Positions 42,057-54,289 of a stretch of DNA of 64,000 nucleotides are shown piece by piece; within the stretch, counting starts at the first letter, position 1, and each line of letters begins with the position of its first letter. This DNA is from Ichthyophis bannanicus (taxonomy: Eukaryota > Chordata > Amphibia > Gymnophiona > Ichthyophiidae). Made by a program: the position numbers and the translations under genes. The notes under the pieces were generated by a model, which worked only from the letters and a program-made list of their open reading frames with translations, did not search any database and was not told the origin of the DNA. The stretch covers positions 4,769,001 to 4,833,000 of the forward strand of contig JAWIIG010000025.1 in assembly GCA_033557465.1 (NCBI GenBank). Direction: 5' to 3'.

Positions 42057-43021
42057 TGGGGGGGGGGGGGGGAGGGGGGCGCTCGTGAGCCCGACAGAGA
42101 TGGCGACCTTTTACTGAGGCTCCGTAGCCACATTTCCCAATTTAAAGGTTTCCTGCGATCTATCGGGGGTTTTTTCTGTCTTTTTATTTCCCCCAGCAGA
42201 ATCGCCTACCTACCAGATCACAATAATGGCTTTTGTGTTAAAATTGGGGTTGTTTAACTAAGAGAATTCCTCTCAGAAGATTGCATGAGAGTCTGGGCTC
42301 TAATTGTTAATGGAGGATGGGCAGAGGGATCAAGAGCTTCCCTGAGCTGATGCCTGCCGGACGAATTGAACTAGCCGGCGCCACTCTCCAGTGTTGATGT
42401 TTCACCTCCTCGGGGCTTTATGTGGCTCAATTTGATAGCCGGCGTCCTAACTACTACTACTGCTGCTGAGTGAGTGATTATTATTTCTCTCCTGCTGTCC
42501 TCTGTGTCCACTCCACCGAACATCCATTGTACACCAAAGGTTTGGCTCCTACCTGCTTAAGACTCCGGGCTCCGTGAGCTGCAGAGATATATAGTGGCTG
42601 TCCGGCTCCTCCGGAATGATCTGAAAATTCTCCCTGGGTCTCCATTGCTGTAAGTTTCTCCTGACACGCATGGTAGAATGCAGAAGTGTGTGGTGCAATT
42701 GGCGGGAAGATTCAGCAGCGCAGGTTGGTGGAACGCATCTCTGTGCTGCTATCGGGGCTGTTGCCTTTGATCAGCTCCCAGTTGAAACGCAAGCTTGCTC
42801 TTCTAAAATGGCCGACGCTGCCTGGAACGCATAGTTGGAATGCATGACTGCCCCCAAGATAGCTGCCGATTTCTGAATGACAGGTCTGAGCTACAGAAGT
42901 GTGCTTCTTTATGTGTGACTGTTATCCTCCTTTAATCTGGAGCTCCCTCGTGTGGTCACTCAGCAGATTGCAAGTAATATTGGTTTGAATTGCAGATTTC
43001 AGCCCTGGTCAGTATCTCACT
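42057..43021 (+). promoter_or_regulatory. 5' UTR of LINE copy 2
   Basis: GC- and CpG-richer than the surroundings. It opens with a run of about 17 G and a GATGGCGACC YY1-like core (GATGGC) near 42100. No protein is readable. A promoter function is expected for a full-length LINE. Confidence 0.4.
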
Positions 43022-44015
43022 ATGGCTAAGGTCAAGAACTTACGCCTCAGCATTATCTAAATTCTCCAGATCTTCTGAAGACTCTACAAAAATAGTGCCG
43101 GAAGGAGAGCGACTCCCTGCCTCCAGAGTGCTAGATGAAGCAGTAGTATCTACTTTGGCTACGAAACATGATTTGGCTTAAATCCTACAGGAGCTGAAAC
43201 TCTTCCGCTCTGACTTTACCAAAGTCGTTGCTGGCATGCGCTCCGACATCAAAGCACTGGATGACCGAGTATCTCATACGGAAACCCTGTTGGGGGAGCA
43301 GATGGATTCCTCGATTGCTTTCCAAACGAAATTGAGGAAAATGGATCAAGTTACTAGGGATGTGGTGGAGCGTCAAGAAGACCTTCAGAACTGGCAGCGG
43401 AGAAACAACATCCGCCTTCTAGGAGTCCCAGAGAGTTCTGGAAATAAGGAGGATACGATAGCCCTAGTGCAGGAGATATTTGCATTTTGTGTTGCTACTT
43501 CTGCTCATCCAGTCAAGCTAGAGAGAGCGCACCGCAGTCTAGGCCAAAAAAGAGATTCCAATGCTCGTCCTCGGCCTATCATCGCCTGTTTTTCCTTTTT
43601 TGAGGACAAAGTGTCCTTACTACATAGTATACAGGGCCAGCGTTCTTTTCTATATAAAGGACATGAGCTTCAGATCTTTCAGGACATCGCCCAGCGCACC
43701 TTGGAACGCCGGAAGAGCTTCCGCCCTCTTACTCAGGCGCTCCAGAAAAGATCCATACAATACCGCTGGGGTTTCCCTTTCTCCCTTAATTTCGAATGGA
43801 ACGGTGTCAAACAACGCATTTCAGAGCTCTCTGATTGCTTACATTTTCTGGACACACTTCAATTTGGGGAACGACCTCCTCCTCACAGCACGTCGAAAGG
43901 GGACTGGGAAGTCTCCATGCCCAAACGTCGGAAAATCCCGAGATCTCACTGTTCTTCAGAAGCTGATCAGGACAATTCTGAGAACCAAGGGATGGACACT
44001 GCTGCTCCAACTTAA
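43022..44015 (+). pseudogene. LINE copy 2 ORF1 (L1-type)
   Basis: ATG 43022 (MAKVK) is followed within about 15 bases by a frame change to YASALSKFSRSSED, and an in-frame TAA lies at 43179. From 43182 the frame is open. A coiled coil (LQELKLFRSDFTKVVAGMR to VERQEDLQNWQ) leads to the RRM hallmark RRNNIRLLGVPESSGN, LERAHRSLGQ and RPIIACFSFF. The C-terminal domain (FQDIAQRTLERRKSF, FPFSLNFEWNG) and a Ser-rich tail follow. The role is as in copy 1. It is clearly a different subfamily. Confidence 0.88.
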
Positions 44016-44574
44016 GAGAAGCCTGATATTCCCTCGGTTGATGGCAGTTGATATCCTGCATGTCTCTTCTCATCCTCAGACTTGGGACTTTTGCTGAAAT
44101 GCATTGTCTATATGTGGATGTATGGACTTTCAATATACATGGTTAAAGCAGGGAGAGGCTAGATAACAGAAGTCTGTACCCTTAATGTCTCATTTTTCTT
44201 GTTCTTATGTTAAGCAATATTTGTATTTATGGATAAGATTCGTAGAAGATTCAAAACAGGTTACCTTGGTTTTTTTTTGTTTTTTCTCAATTTCCACTAG
44301 GGAAATGTAGGCTTAGGAGTGATAGTTTGTTCACCTAAGACATTAGTGTCCCCCTGGGGGTGGGAAGATACCCCACCTGCAATACGAGTTCTCTATAGAG
44401 CGAAGGATGCTTTCTATATTTAGACTACTGGCTGTAATGGTTGTTCTTGTAGGGATAGGGTTAGGGAGGGGGGTTGGGGGGGATGGGGTTTGGAAGGGAG
44501 AGGGAGAGGGAGAATGGGGTGGGGGGGTTGGGGGGAGTGGAAGGAAGAAAGAAATAGAGTTTGCAGCAGGATAC

Positions 44575-45031
44575 TGACTGGGAGCTCTTAAAAGGGTTTT
44601 TTTGTACATTTTTAAAGCAAGGTTACTTTCTTTTGGTGCTTTAGTGGGACCTTCCTTGAGCACAGTAGGTGGTTGAACTCCAGTAACCTCCTCAGCTTTG
44701 GGAACTGCTAACACCTAATCAGGAGTTAGTGGGCCTGATTACCTGAGAGCAGCTGAGGGCCTGCATAAAAGGCTCCAGTGCCCTGCCCTGTTCAGGCTTT
44801 CCTACAGGAGCTCTCCAGATCAACCAACAGTAAGGCTTTAAGGGTTTGTTTTTTATTATATTAAATTGTTAGCTCTCTGACTAGGAGCTCTTAAAAGGGT
44901 TTTTTGTACATTTTTTAAAGCAAGGTTACTTTCTTTTGGTGCTTTAGTGGGACTTTCCTTGAGCACAGTAGGTGGTTGAACTCCAGTAACCTCCTCAGCT
45001 TTGGGAACTCCTAACACCTAATCAAGTGTTA
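44575..45031 (+). promoter_or_regulatory. Tandem 5' units of the CR1 element
   Basis: A 150-bp block (GGAGCTCTTAAAAGGGTTTT ... CTAACACCTAATCA) occurs at 44581-44726 and again at 44884-45028, with a period of about 303 bp. Between them lies GCATAAAAGGCTCCAG (near 44763), a TATA-like motif followed by a possible start site. The layout suggests a repeated promoter unit, by inference. Confidence 0.55.
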
Positions 45032-45257
45032 GTTCCCTCCCTACCCACCCCGACTCCCACCCACCCCTAGCGAGTAGTCTTGCTTTATAGGGCACCTCCC
45101 CATTTGACAAAGCACAGAGAATTGGACCAGCACATTTTGAATATAATTAAGGAGATTTAACTGCTTTTTCTCTGAAAGGACAGCTGGGAAACCGGCTGGT
45201 ACTTGGTAGATCTCTCTCTTTTGCTTTAACAGATACCTAAGCTCCACGAACAGAACA

Positions 45258-46202
45258 ATGGCTGGGAAAAATCATATCGCTAAAGCTGTTGCCCCCGTTA
45301 CAGCTTCTGCCTCGGTCCAGACAGAGGTCCTAATGCCAGTTGAAGGACCAGTTCCATGTGCAGGGTGCCTGCATGCTGAAGCTCTGAGGAAACAAGTGGA
45401 GGAACTCAGAGAGGAGGTGGCGAGGCTGAGGAGAATTCAAGACAGTGAGAAGTACATTGATGAGATGCTTCTTGCAGCAACGAAGCTCTCCAGCAGAGGA
45501 GAAGATGGGTGCCAACAGAATGTCGATGGTTGGACACAAGTCACCAGGGCCTGCAAAATCACCAATCCAACTTCTCCAGCCCTTGAATTGAAGAACCATT
45601 ATGCAGCCCTGGAAGTGGAGGAGGTGAAAGCATCCCTGGAAAGGGAAGAACCAGAGCTCAAGTACCCCAAAGTTGCAGAATCAGTGACCGGAAGGAAACA
45701 AAGGGTAGTGGTGGTTGGAGACTCTCTTCTGAGGGGTACTGAGGCGTCCATCTGCCGACCAGACTTGATGTCCAGAGAGGTATGCTGTCTGCCTGGTGCC
45801 AAAATCCAAGATGTTATGGAGAGTTTGCCGAGACTCATCAAGCCCACTGACTATTACCCAATGTTGCTAATCCATGTTGGAACAAATGATACTGCCAGGT
45901 ATACCTTGGAATGTATCAAAAGTGACTTCATGGCTCTGGGACAGAGGGTGAAGCAGTTAGGTGCACAGGTGGTGTTCTCTTCAATCCTCCCTGTTGAGGG
46001 TAAAGGCCAAGGCAGAGAGGCTCGCATCCTGGAGATGAATGCATGGCTGCGTGGATGGTGTCATCTAGAGCGTTTTGGTTTCCTAGACTATGGGATGCTG
46101 TTCCAAGGGTTGCAGAGCAGAGATGGCATCCATCTGTCCAAGAAAGGTCAACGCGTCTTCAGTAGTAGGCTGGCTAATCTACTGAAGAGGGCTTTAAACT
46201 AG
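45258..46202 (+). CDS. CR1 ORF1 with SGNH esterase-like domain, 314 aa
   Basis: Open from ATG 45258. The N-terminal part has CAGCLHAEALRKQVEELREE followed by a coiled coil (VEELREEVARLRRIQ). The C-terminal half is an SGNH/GDSL hydrolase fold: block I VVVVGDSLLRGTEA (Ser nucleophile), HVGTNDTA (Gly-Thr-Asn-Asp, Asn) and DGIHLSKKGQ (Asp-x-x-His). All catalytic residues are present. Esterase-type ORF1 proteins are known in CR1 and related clades, where they associate with membranes or the RNP. ORF2 begins 12 bp downstream. Confidence 0.9.
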   Translation: MAGKNHIAKAVAPVTASASVQTEVLMPVEGPVPCAGCLHAEALRKQVEELREEVARLRRIQDSEKYIDEMLLAATKLSSRGEDGCQQNVDGWTQVTRACKITNPTSPALELKNHYAALEVEEVKASLEREEPELKYPKVAESVTGRKQRVVVVGDSLLRGTEASICRPDLMSREVCCLPGAKIQDVMESLPRLIKPTDYYPMLLIHVGTNDTARYTLECIKSDFMALGQRVKQLGAQVVFSSILPVEGKGQGREARILEMNAWLRGWCHLERFGFLDYGMLFQGLQSRDGIHLSKKGQRVFSSRLANLLKRALN

Positions 46203-46213
46203 ATTCATTGGGG

Positions 46214-49113
46214 ATGGGTGAAGAAAGCCCCCAGGTAAGTGAAAGCCCCCAGGTAGGTGATACATTAAATAACTTTATGGAAATGGGTAACAGGGGTAAC
46301 ATATGGAAAGCAGTGTGTATAAATGCCCGTAGCATGGGAAATAAGATCCCTGATGTTGAAGCTTTGGTGGGAGTGGCTGACTTGGATTTAGTGGCAGTTA
46401 CAGAAACATGGTTCACAGAAAACCATGATTGGGATGTAACTATACCTGGCTATACTTTATTCAGAAAGGACAGGGTAGGAAGTAGGGGAGGAGGAGTGGC
46501 ACTATATGTAAAAACTACTATTAAAGCTTTGGAATTTCAGAGCTTAAAAGGGAGAGGGGAGGCATTGTGGGTTAAACTAGAAAGAGGGAAAGAGAAATCT
46601 ATTTACATTGATGTGATATACAGACCTCCCTCACAAGAGGAAGAGGTGGACAGAGAGTTAATTGAAGACATGCGCAGCATTGCTAAGAAAGGGGAAGTGC
46701 TACTGATAGGAGATTTCAATATGCCAGATGTTGATTGGCACATTCCTGCTGCAGTATCATCTAGAAGTAAGGAGATCCTGGATTCTCTACAGGGAGAACT
46801 ATTCAGGCAATTGGTAACAGACTCCACACGTGAAGGGGCCATACTGGACTTGGTGCTTACCAATGGTGAAAGTGTTTCTGATGTTGTAGTGGGAGATCAT
46901 TTTGCATCCAGTGATCACCAGATGGTGTGGTTCAGTATTAGGACTAGGGCTGTTAGAATCCATTCAAAGGCGAGGATCTCAGACTTTAGGAAGACTAACT
47001 TTGAGAAGATGGGCCAATACCTCAGGGAGTCGTTAGTTGGATGGGAACAGCTGAGGGATGTAGAAAAACAGTGGGAAAAACTGAAAGGGGATATTTTAAG
47101 GGAACCAACCTTTTTGTTAAAATGGTAAATAAAGGTAAAAAGAAAAGGAGACCGCTATGGTTTTCGAAAGAAGTAGCTGAAAAAGTGAAGAAAAAGAGGG
47201 AGGCCTTCATGAAATACAAGAGATCACAGAGAGAGGAAGTCAGGCATCTGTATTTGGAAAAACTTAGAGAAGCTAGCAAAGTAGTCAAGAAGGCAAAAAT
47301 TCAAAAGGAGGAGGAAATAGCCAATGCAATAAAATGGGGGGATAAGACATTTTTCAGATATATTAGTGAGAGAAGGAAGGGCTAGAGTGGTATTGTCAGA
47401 CTCAAGGGTGCAGGGGAGGAATATGTAGAAGCTGATAAGGATAAAGCGGAATTGCTTAACAAATATTTTTGTTCTGTGTTCACAGATGAAGAACCAGGAG
47501 CAGGACCTCAGAAAACACCCACAAATAGGAACAGAAGCAAAGGACATCTTGAACAATTTTCAAAAGACTGTGTTTGTGAGAAACTATCTCAACTTAAAGT
47601 AGACAAAGCGATGGGACCGGATGGGATACACCCGAGAATACTGAGGGAACTTGGGGACGTTCTAGCAGTTCCACTGACTGACCTTTTCATGAACTTGGGG
47701 ACGTTCTAGCAGTTCCACTGTCTGACCTTTTCAATGCCTCGTTGGAGTCGGGAGTGGTGCCAAAGGACTGGAGAGAGGTTCATGTGGTGCCTTTACACAA
47801 AAGCGGAAGTAAGGATGTGGTTGAAAACTACAGGCCGGTTAGTTTAACTTCGATGGTGAGTAAATTATTGGAAATGCTGCTGAAAGAGAAAATAGTGAGG
47901 TTTCTGGAGTCCAGCGGATTACAGGATCCAAGGCAGCATGGTTTCACCAGAGGCAGGTCTTGTCAGACAAATCTGATTGATTTCTTTGACTGGGTGACCA
48001 GGGAGTTAGACCGAGGGAGAGCCCTAGATGTGGTGTATTTAGATTTCAGTAAAGCCTTTGACACTGTCCCTCACAGGCGACTTATAAACAAACTGAGCAC
48101 CCTAGGGATGGACCCTAAAGTTACTGCTTGGGTTAGAAATTGGTTGGGTGGGAGGCAACAAAGAGTACAAGTAAATGGAGTTCACTCTGAGGAGAAGGAT
48201 GTTATCATTGGTGTGTCCCAGGGATCTGTCCTTGGTCCGATTCTTTTTAACATCTTTGTTAGTGATATAGCGGAAGGGCTTTCAGGTACGGTTTACCTCT
48301 TTGCGGATGATACCAAAATCTGCAATAGACACCCAGGAAGGGGTAGATAACATGAGGAGGGATCTAGCTAAGCTTGAAGAATGGTCTAGAATTTGGCAGC
48401 TGGGATTTAATGTTAAAAAATGTAAGGTCATGCATTTGGGCTGCAGCAAACCAAGGGAGCAATATAGTATAGGGGGTGAAGTACTTTTGTCCACTAAAGA
48501 AGAGCGGGATCTAGGCGTTGTTGTGGCTGATGATCTTAAAGTAGCTAAACAGGTAGAAAAGGCGACGGCAAAAGCTAGAAGGATGCTTGGGTGCATACGG
48601 AGAGGAATGGCTAGCAGAAAAAAGGAGGTGATAATGCCTCTGTATAAGTCTTTGGTGCGACCTCATTTGGAGTATAGTGTGCAATTCTGGAGACCGCACC
48701 TTCAAAAGGATGTGAACAGGATGGAGTCGGTGCAGAGGGTGGCTACTAAAATGATTAGTGGTCTTCATTATAAAGCATATGAGGACAGACTGAAGGATCC
48801 TAATATGTACACCTTAGAGGAAAGGCGGGATAGAGGTGATATGATTGAGATGTTTAAATACCTCCATGGCATAAATGTTCAGGGAGAGAGCCTCTTTCAA
48901 CTGAAAGCAAGTTCTGCTACGAGGGGACATGGGATGAGGGTGAAGGGAGATAGATTCAGGAGTGATATGCAGAAATATTTCTTTACGGAAAGAGTAGTGG
49001 ATCCGTGGAATAGTCTCCCAGTGGAGGTGGTAGTGATGAGGACAGTAACTGAATTCAAAAAAGCATGGGACAAACACAGAGGATCTCTAAAGGTAAAAAG
49101 GGGACTGTTGTAG
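46214..49113 (+). pseudogene. CR1 ORF2: APE endonuclease and reverse transcriptase, broken
   Basis: The endonuclease is intact in blocks: INARSMGNKI, VTETWF, YRPPSQEEE, GDFNMPDVDW, LDLVLTN and SDHQMVWFS (46310-46930). A frameshift at 47090-47130 and a stop at 47383 follow. Reverse transcriptase reads MGPDGIHPRILREL, then a 44-bp direct duplication at 47647-47734 shifts the frame. It continues NYRPVSLTSM, HGFTRGRSCQTNLIDFFD, VVYLDFSKAFDTVPH, GVSQGSVLGPILFNIF and LFADDTKI (48300). A last frameshift near 48320 precedes the C-terminal segment (KVMHLG, RPHLEYSVQFW, KYFFTERVVDPWNSLP). It is dead but young, since most blocks are perfect. Confidence 0.93.
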
Positions 49114-49394
49114 TTGTTATGGAAGGACAGACTAGATAGGCCATGTGGTCTTTTTCTGTCGTCGTATTTCTATGTTTCTATGATTTGCAATTACAGTCAA
49201 ATCTGCACAGATTATAAGGACAGTGGTGATGTCACTGCATAAGGGGAAAGGGGGAGGTAGTTGGCGAAATTGCGGGGATATTTGGCTAGTGGTTATGTTG
49301 AGGATTCGTATATTCCAGGGAGGCCACTATTTTTGGCAGCAATTCCTCTCTCCTCCTAGTGTAGGAGTTCAACACCAAGATACCCTCTGGGATA

Positions 49395-52300
49395 ATGGTT
49401 AAACTCATTTCTTGGAACGTTCGAGGTCTACATCATCCCATTAAGCGGAGGAAAGTTGTGGACCTCCTAAGTAGAGAACGAGCAGATGTTGTGTTCGTAC
49501 AAGAATCACATTTGGCTCCTGGTGCTCACTCCTGTTTAATTTCCCGCAGCTTTCCAATGGTTTACTCTTTGGGCTTTTCCACTCATAAAAGAGGGGTAGC
49601 CATAATGTTCGCGCAGAAATGTTCCTTTCAGCTGATAACGCAAATTCAAGATCCTAAAGGTCGCTTCTTAATACTGACTGGCACTCTGAATGGAGCTCAG
49701 GTCTCCTTGGTTAATGTGTACATTCCTCCAGCGGACATTGCTCAATCTCTTTCGAGTCTTGTAGAGCTTTTGGCTACTCAGGTAACTGGCGACATAATTA
49801 TGGGAGGAGACTTTAACTGCGTCCTCTCAGCTCTCAATAGATCCTCTGGGTTCTCATCATCGCAGCACTCTTCGCGGAATCTAGCTTCCTTAATTTCTAC
49901 CTTCGCATTGGAAGATGTGTAGCGTTCACGACATCCTAAAGAATGAGACTACACTTTTTTCTCCTCAGCTCACCGTACTTATTCACGTATTGACCTGTGG
50001 CTAATTTCTAAACATCTATCTCCACAAGTCAGCAAGGTGTCAATCGGAACTTCCGGTCCTTCTGATCATTTTGCGCTTTCTTTGGTCTGTGATTTTAGTG
50101 ATACAGAAGTCCCCCCGCATTCGTGGTCTTTTCCTCGACAGTTGTTGAAAAACAAAACTTTTGTACAATTACAGGAGTACTGGAAGGATTATCTTCTTCA
50201 TAATGATCAGGAAGGGATTTCTCCTTTTTTATTGTGGGAGGCTGGGAAGGCCGTCTTGAGAGGACAGATCATTTCTTTGTCAGCCACTCATAAGCGCCAG
50301 AGTGAAGCTATACAGGTGGTGCTTCGGTCACAAATTGAGAATCTCGAGCGTCAGCACAAGCGTTATCCAACACCCTCGATCTACTGGCAATTAACTGATC
50401 TTCGGGGTAAGTTGGCAGCCCTCGAAACGGAGGAGATTTCTTCCTGTTTGCTGAAAACCCGGAGGCATTTTTTTGAACATGGTAACAAAGCCAGTAAATT
50501 ACTTTTATGGCAATTGAAGAGGCAAAGATTAGCTCGTAGAGTTACTGCGATGCTGGATGAACACCGTCGTCCTCTTACAAAATCAGGAGATATTGCGCAG
50601 AGGTTTGCCAGATTTTTTAAAGATTTATACTCCTCTCATCTCGCTGCAGATACCTCCACTATTCATAATTTTTTATCAGGGCTTAATCTGCCACAACTGT
50701 CTATTTTTTCTGACCGTTGATGTGAGAAGAGTCTTTTCATTCGCATCGGGCTTGTACCCTGATGTTGGACTCATTTCCTCCGTTGCCAATATCGGAGGGT
50801 TACTGAGGTCTTTTTTCCTCTGTGGTGCTCACCCCACTGGTTGTTTTTGTCTCACTTTGTGTTTTTTTGTTTTTTTGCTTTTTTGGTCTGCCCTGTTTAG
50901 AGTCTTTGGCTGTTTAGTGTTGACAACTGTCTGAGGAGCATTGAGACTCGCTGGATAGAGAGATTCAGCTTAAGGAGGTACAATTGGCTATGAAGCAGTT
51001 AAAACCTGCTAAAGCAGCGGGTCCCGACATGCTCCCGGCGGAATTTTACAAATCTGTTTTGGATCTGGTAGCTCCATTGTTAACAAGGGTTTACAAGTCC
51101 ATCCTTCAATGGAAAACTTTGCCCGACTCAATGAGGCAGGCCTTAATCATGGTAATCCCTAAGGACGGGAAAGACCCCTTACAGGGGAAGTAGTTATAGG
51201 CCCATTTCCCTATTGAATGTAGATTATAAAATCTTTACTGCAATTCTTGCCTCCCGTTTAAGTTCCATAGTACAAAATCTGGTTCATCCAGACCAAACAG
51301 GGTTTATTAAAGGGCGACAGGGCTCCAACAATGTCCAACGTCTCATTAACATATTGGCTGGGGTTAGGGAGCTCGACGGCAATTATGCGGTCCTCTCTCT
51401 AGATGCAGAGAAGGCGTTTGACAAAGTGGAATGGGAATTTCTTTTAAGTGTTTTGCTACATTTCGGATTTGGACCCTCGTTCCTTGCCTGGATCTCGGCT
51501 CTTTATAAGAAGCCATCGGGAATAGTTCAAGTGAATGGATTTTTTTCGTTGCCCTTTTCTCTAGAACGCGGTACCAGACAGGGCTGCCCTCTTTCGCCGC
51601 TTCTGTTCGCTCTAGCGCTGGGACCCCTTGCTATTCAACTTAGGTCCCTCAAATCTCAACTTGGAATTCTCCTTGCAGATCAACATCACACTGTTTCGAT
51701 GTATGCTGATGATACTTTAATATTTCTTTGTGAGCCGAAATGCTCTATGCCAGTCCTTACCTCAATTTTAACTGAATTTTCTTACCTGTCAGGGTACTCG
51801 ATTAATTTCCAGAAATCTGTAATGATGCCTTGCATGACACGGTGTGGTGTAAGCCATTTGGAGAAGGACAGTATCTTTCCGCAGGTGACGGGGTTCAGAT
51901 ACCTGGGAGTGCAGATTTCCCAGAAAGTTGAGGAGCTCTATAAATGTAACTATGTCTCTCTTTTAACTTCTTTGTCCAAAGAGACTGCAGCTTGGCAAGC
52001 TTTATCGGTCTCCTGGCTTGGTAGAGTAAACACTATTAAGATGTTACTTCTACCACGAATCCTTTTCTTATTTCAACAAATTCCTATTCATTTGCCCCGT
52101 TCATTTTTCCTCCACTTGTGCAAGCTTCTTATGCACTTCATCTGGCAGGGACGGAGATCGCGAATAAGTTGGAACACTATGACTCGTTCCAAAGCATGGG
52201 GAGGGGTTGGGCTCCCCAATTTTGAACTCTATTATTTCTGCGCCTGCTTGCGGGCCATCCCACTTTGGTACTTGAAAAGGGAAGTGGCATGGGTTAGCTT

Positions 52301-53341
52301 AGAAGCTCATTCAGTCTTTCCGATACCACTTCTAGCGATTCCTTTTGTTACTGATAGTTCGCGGTTACGCGCCATTCGTTCACATATTTTTCTCGGCCCT
52401 GACTGGACAGCCTGGCGCAAAATTTGTATTAAGACGTCCCGGACACCTATGTGGTCCCCGTATACGCCTGTAGGAGTTTTGTCAGATGCCTCCCTATAGC
52501 TGTTCAAAAAACTTTGGAAAATATACATGTGACTGTACTTTTTCACAAATCTGAGTTATCGCATTCCCAGCTAGAGTCAAACTTCCATATTTCACTTTCG
52601 GCCTTTCAATATTTTCAATTTCATCACTGTTTTTCATCCCCCTCTATTAGAGAGGCGGCTATGCGTTACCCCGCGGTTTGGGAGAGACTTCTCTTCTTAC
52701 CGCATTCAGATAAAGCTCTCTTAGCACGTCTATATCGCTCTTTATCTGGTGATCTGGCGTCCGCAGCACCTAAATTGAAGGCTTGTGTTCACTGGGAAGA
52801 AGTTATTAAGCCTAAATCAGATGAGTTTTGAATCGAGGTGTTTCATTATGCGCATGCATGCTCCATTTCTTTATCTTTAGTTAATACACAATTAAGAATT
52901 GCCTTATGACTGTCTGTGGTTCCAACCTCCCTCTTTCGCTGGGGATGAGCCGACGATCCCCTTTGCTGGAGGGCTTGTGGTGGGATAGGTACTTTTTCTC
53001 ATATGTGGTGGGATTGTCCCAAAATTCAAGAGTATTGGCTCCTGATATATAAAACGATCTCTCAAAAGCTTGAGGTCACCTTCCCTTTTGATGTGGAACA
53101 TTGTATGTTAGGCCACTTCCACCCGGTCTTGCAGTCCACAGCGCACACAAGTATGGCTCAATGTCTCCTACTTGCCGTGCGCTCCGTGGTCAGTAGATTC
53201 TGGAAAAGATCGAATGTTCCTACATTAGCTGAGTGGATGGTTAAGGTGTGGGATCTTTACCGAATGGAAAAACTGACTGCCGAATTACGGAATAAGTGGA
53301 ATAAATGGAATGTTCTGTGGAGTCAAGTGTTACCTCTTTGA
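49395..53341 (+). pseudogene. LINE copy 2 ORF2: endonuclease and reverse transcriptase, broken
   Basis: The APE endonuclease opens at ATG 49395 with ISWNVRGLHHPIKRRKV, VQESH, VNVYIPP and GGDFNCVL. A stop at 49920 and a frame change precede SRIDLWLIS and SDHFALSL. About 200 bp of non-homologous sequence interrupt the protein at 50720-50930. Reverse transcriptase: AAGPDMLPAEFYK, NYRPISLLNVDYKIF, QTGFIKGRQGSNN, LDAEKAFDKVEWEF, GTRQGCPLSPLLFALALGPL and the catalytic MYADDTLIFL (51700). The C-terminal part continues in other frames (52451-52831) to TFSHMWWDCPKIQEYW (zinc-knuckle-like, about 52995) and ends at 53341. Confidence 0.92.
50720..50930. other. Foreign segment inside LINE copy 2 ORF2
   Basis: The protein homology stops at 50720 and resumes at about 50931. 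The segment is T-rich (TTTTTTTGTTTTTTTGC near 50865) and has no recognised termini. Confidence 0.5.
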
Positions 53342-53836
53342 TTTTGATTGGAGATTTGACTTATGATTGTCTCTACTCTCCAGATCCTGCTCGCTGAAAT
53401 TGTAAGCTGTATCCCTTTCTTCTTCTTTTTTTTTTTCTATCTTGATGTTATTGTCTCTGTATGCTGGCTATGTTTCTCTGCTTTAGCTTAGGGGGAATTA
53501 GGGGGGGCAGGGGGAGGGAGGTGGGTTGGAGGAAGGGGGTAGGGACGAAAGAAGCGTGCGTCTGAGGTAGATTTGTGTTAGCAAAAGTCTTTCTCTTTCT
53601 CATTCTTCTCTTTTGCTTTAGGTTCTCTCCTGGGGGCAGCTGCTTCCTTTCAGTGTTAAGAGTCTCGAATTTCTACCTTTGTCTACCAGGAGGTGACTGA
53701 CGAGTTAAATTTTATTTATGTGATTATGTGGATTGAAAAGGATTATATTCTGTTTTTGTAGCTAAGTATGTTCATGTACTGTTATTTGTATTGGGTTTTA
53801 TCAATGACTTTCAATAAAAATTTTGTACACAAAAAA
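53342..53836 (+). other. 3' UTR of LINE copy 2
   Basis: It contains a G-rich tract (53485-53545) as in many L1 3' UTRs, a polyadenylation signal (AATAAA at 53813) and the poly(A) tail. Confidence 0.75.
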
Positions 53837-53849
53837 AAAAGTGGAAGGT

Positions 53850-54281
53850 GATGCACATGTTGCCGCCTAACAAATGTCTGCAGGGGTTACCGAGCTCCGC
53901 TTTGCCCATGAGAATAAAATGGGCATGCAAACCCTCCAGAACCAGCAGGTTCTACAAAAGATATGCCGAGGCAATGGCCTCCTTAATCCAGCATCCCAAA
54001 GTAGACTTAGCCACCGCATCACCCTTGAACGGACCAGCAAACAGCACAAAAAGATGGTTGAACTTATGAAAGGAATTTGTAACCTCCAAGTACTGAAGAA
54101 CTACCCTCCAGACATCCACAAGGCGAAGATTTTCATCCTTCCCCCAACAGTGCTTCCTAGAGAAGAAGAACAGGTGAACCATCTGGTTCACATGAAAGGG
54201 AGAAATCACCTTAGGCAAGAAGGAATGCACAGGCCAAATGGAAAGGTCTTCTCTGAAAAAGACAGATAAAGATCTCAGCAA
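53850..54281 (-). pseudogene. DIRS family-2 copy 1 recombinase, C-terminal part
   Basis: The minus strand reads VISPFHVNQMVHLFFFSRKH, VWRVVLQYLEVTNSFHKFNHLFVLFAGPFKGDAV and STLGCWIKEAIASAY. This corresponds to the segment of a DIRS tyrosine recombinase between the first Arg and the HxxR box. The HxxR and Tyr boxes should lie left of 53850, on the other side of the LINE insertion (41940-42056). I cannot read them there. Confidence 0.75.
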
Positions 54282-54289
54282 GACAGAGT

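Larger units (their letters stand above)
44565..49182 (+). mobile_element. CR1 LINE, near full length
   Basis: It lies between ORF1 and ORF2 of LINE copy 2. It has a 5' region with two tandem units, ORF1 (45258-46202), ORF2 (46214-49113, broken) and the CR1-type 3' end of short repeats (ATTTCTATGTTTCTATGATT, to about 49185). Boundaries are good to about 10 bases. I see no certain duplication. Confidence 0.88.
42057..53836 (+). mobile_element. L1/Tx1-like LINE, copy 2
   Basis: The 14-bp duplication AAAAGTGGAAAGTG/AAAAGTGGAAGGTG is at 42043-42056 and 53837-53850 (overlapping the poly(A)). The 5' end is a G-run, followed by a long GC-rich 5' UTR (42074-43020), ORF1, a CR1 insertion, ORF2, and a 3' end with CAATAAAAATTTTGTACAC then poly(A). 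Net length without the CR1 is about 7.1 kb. Confidence 0.9.
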
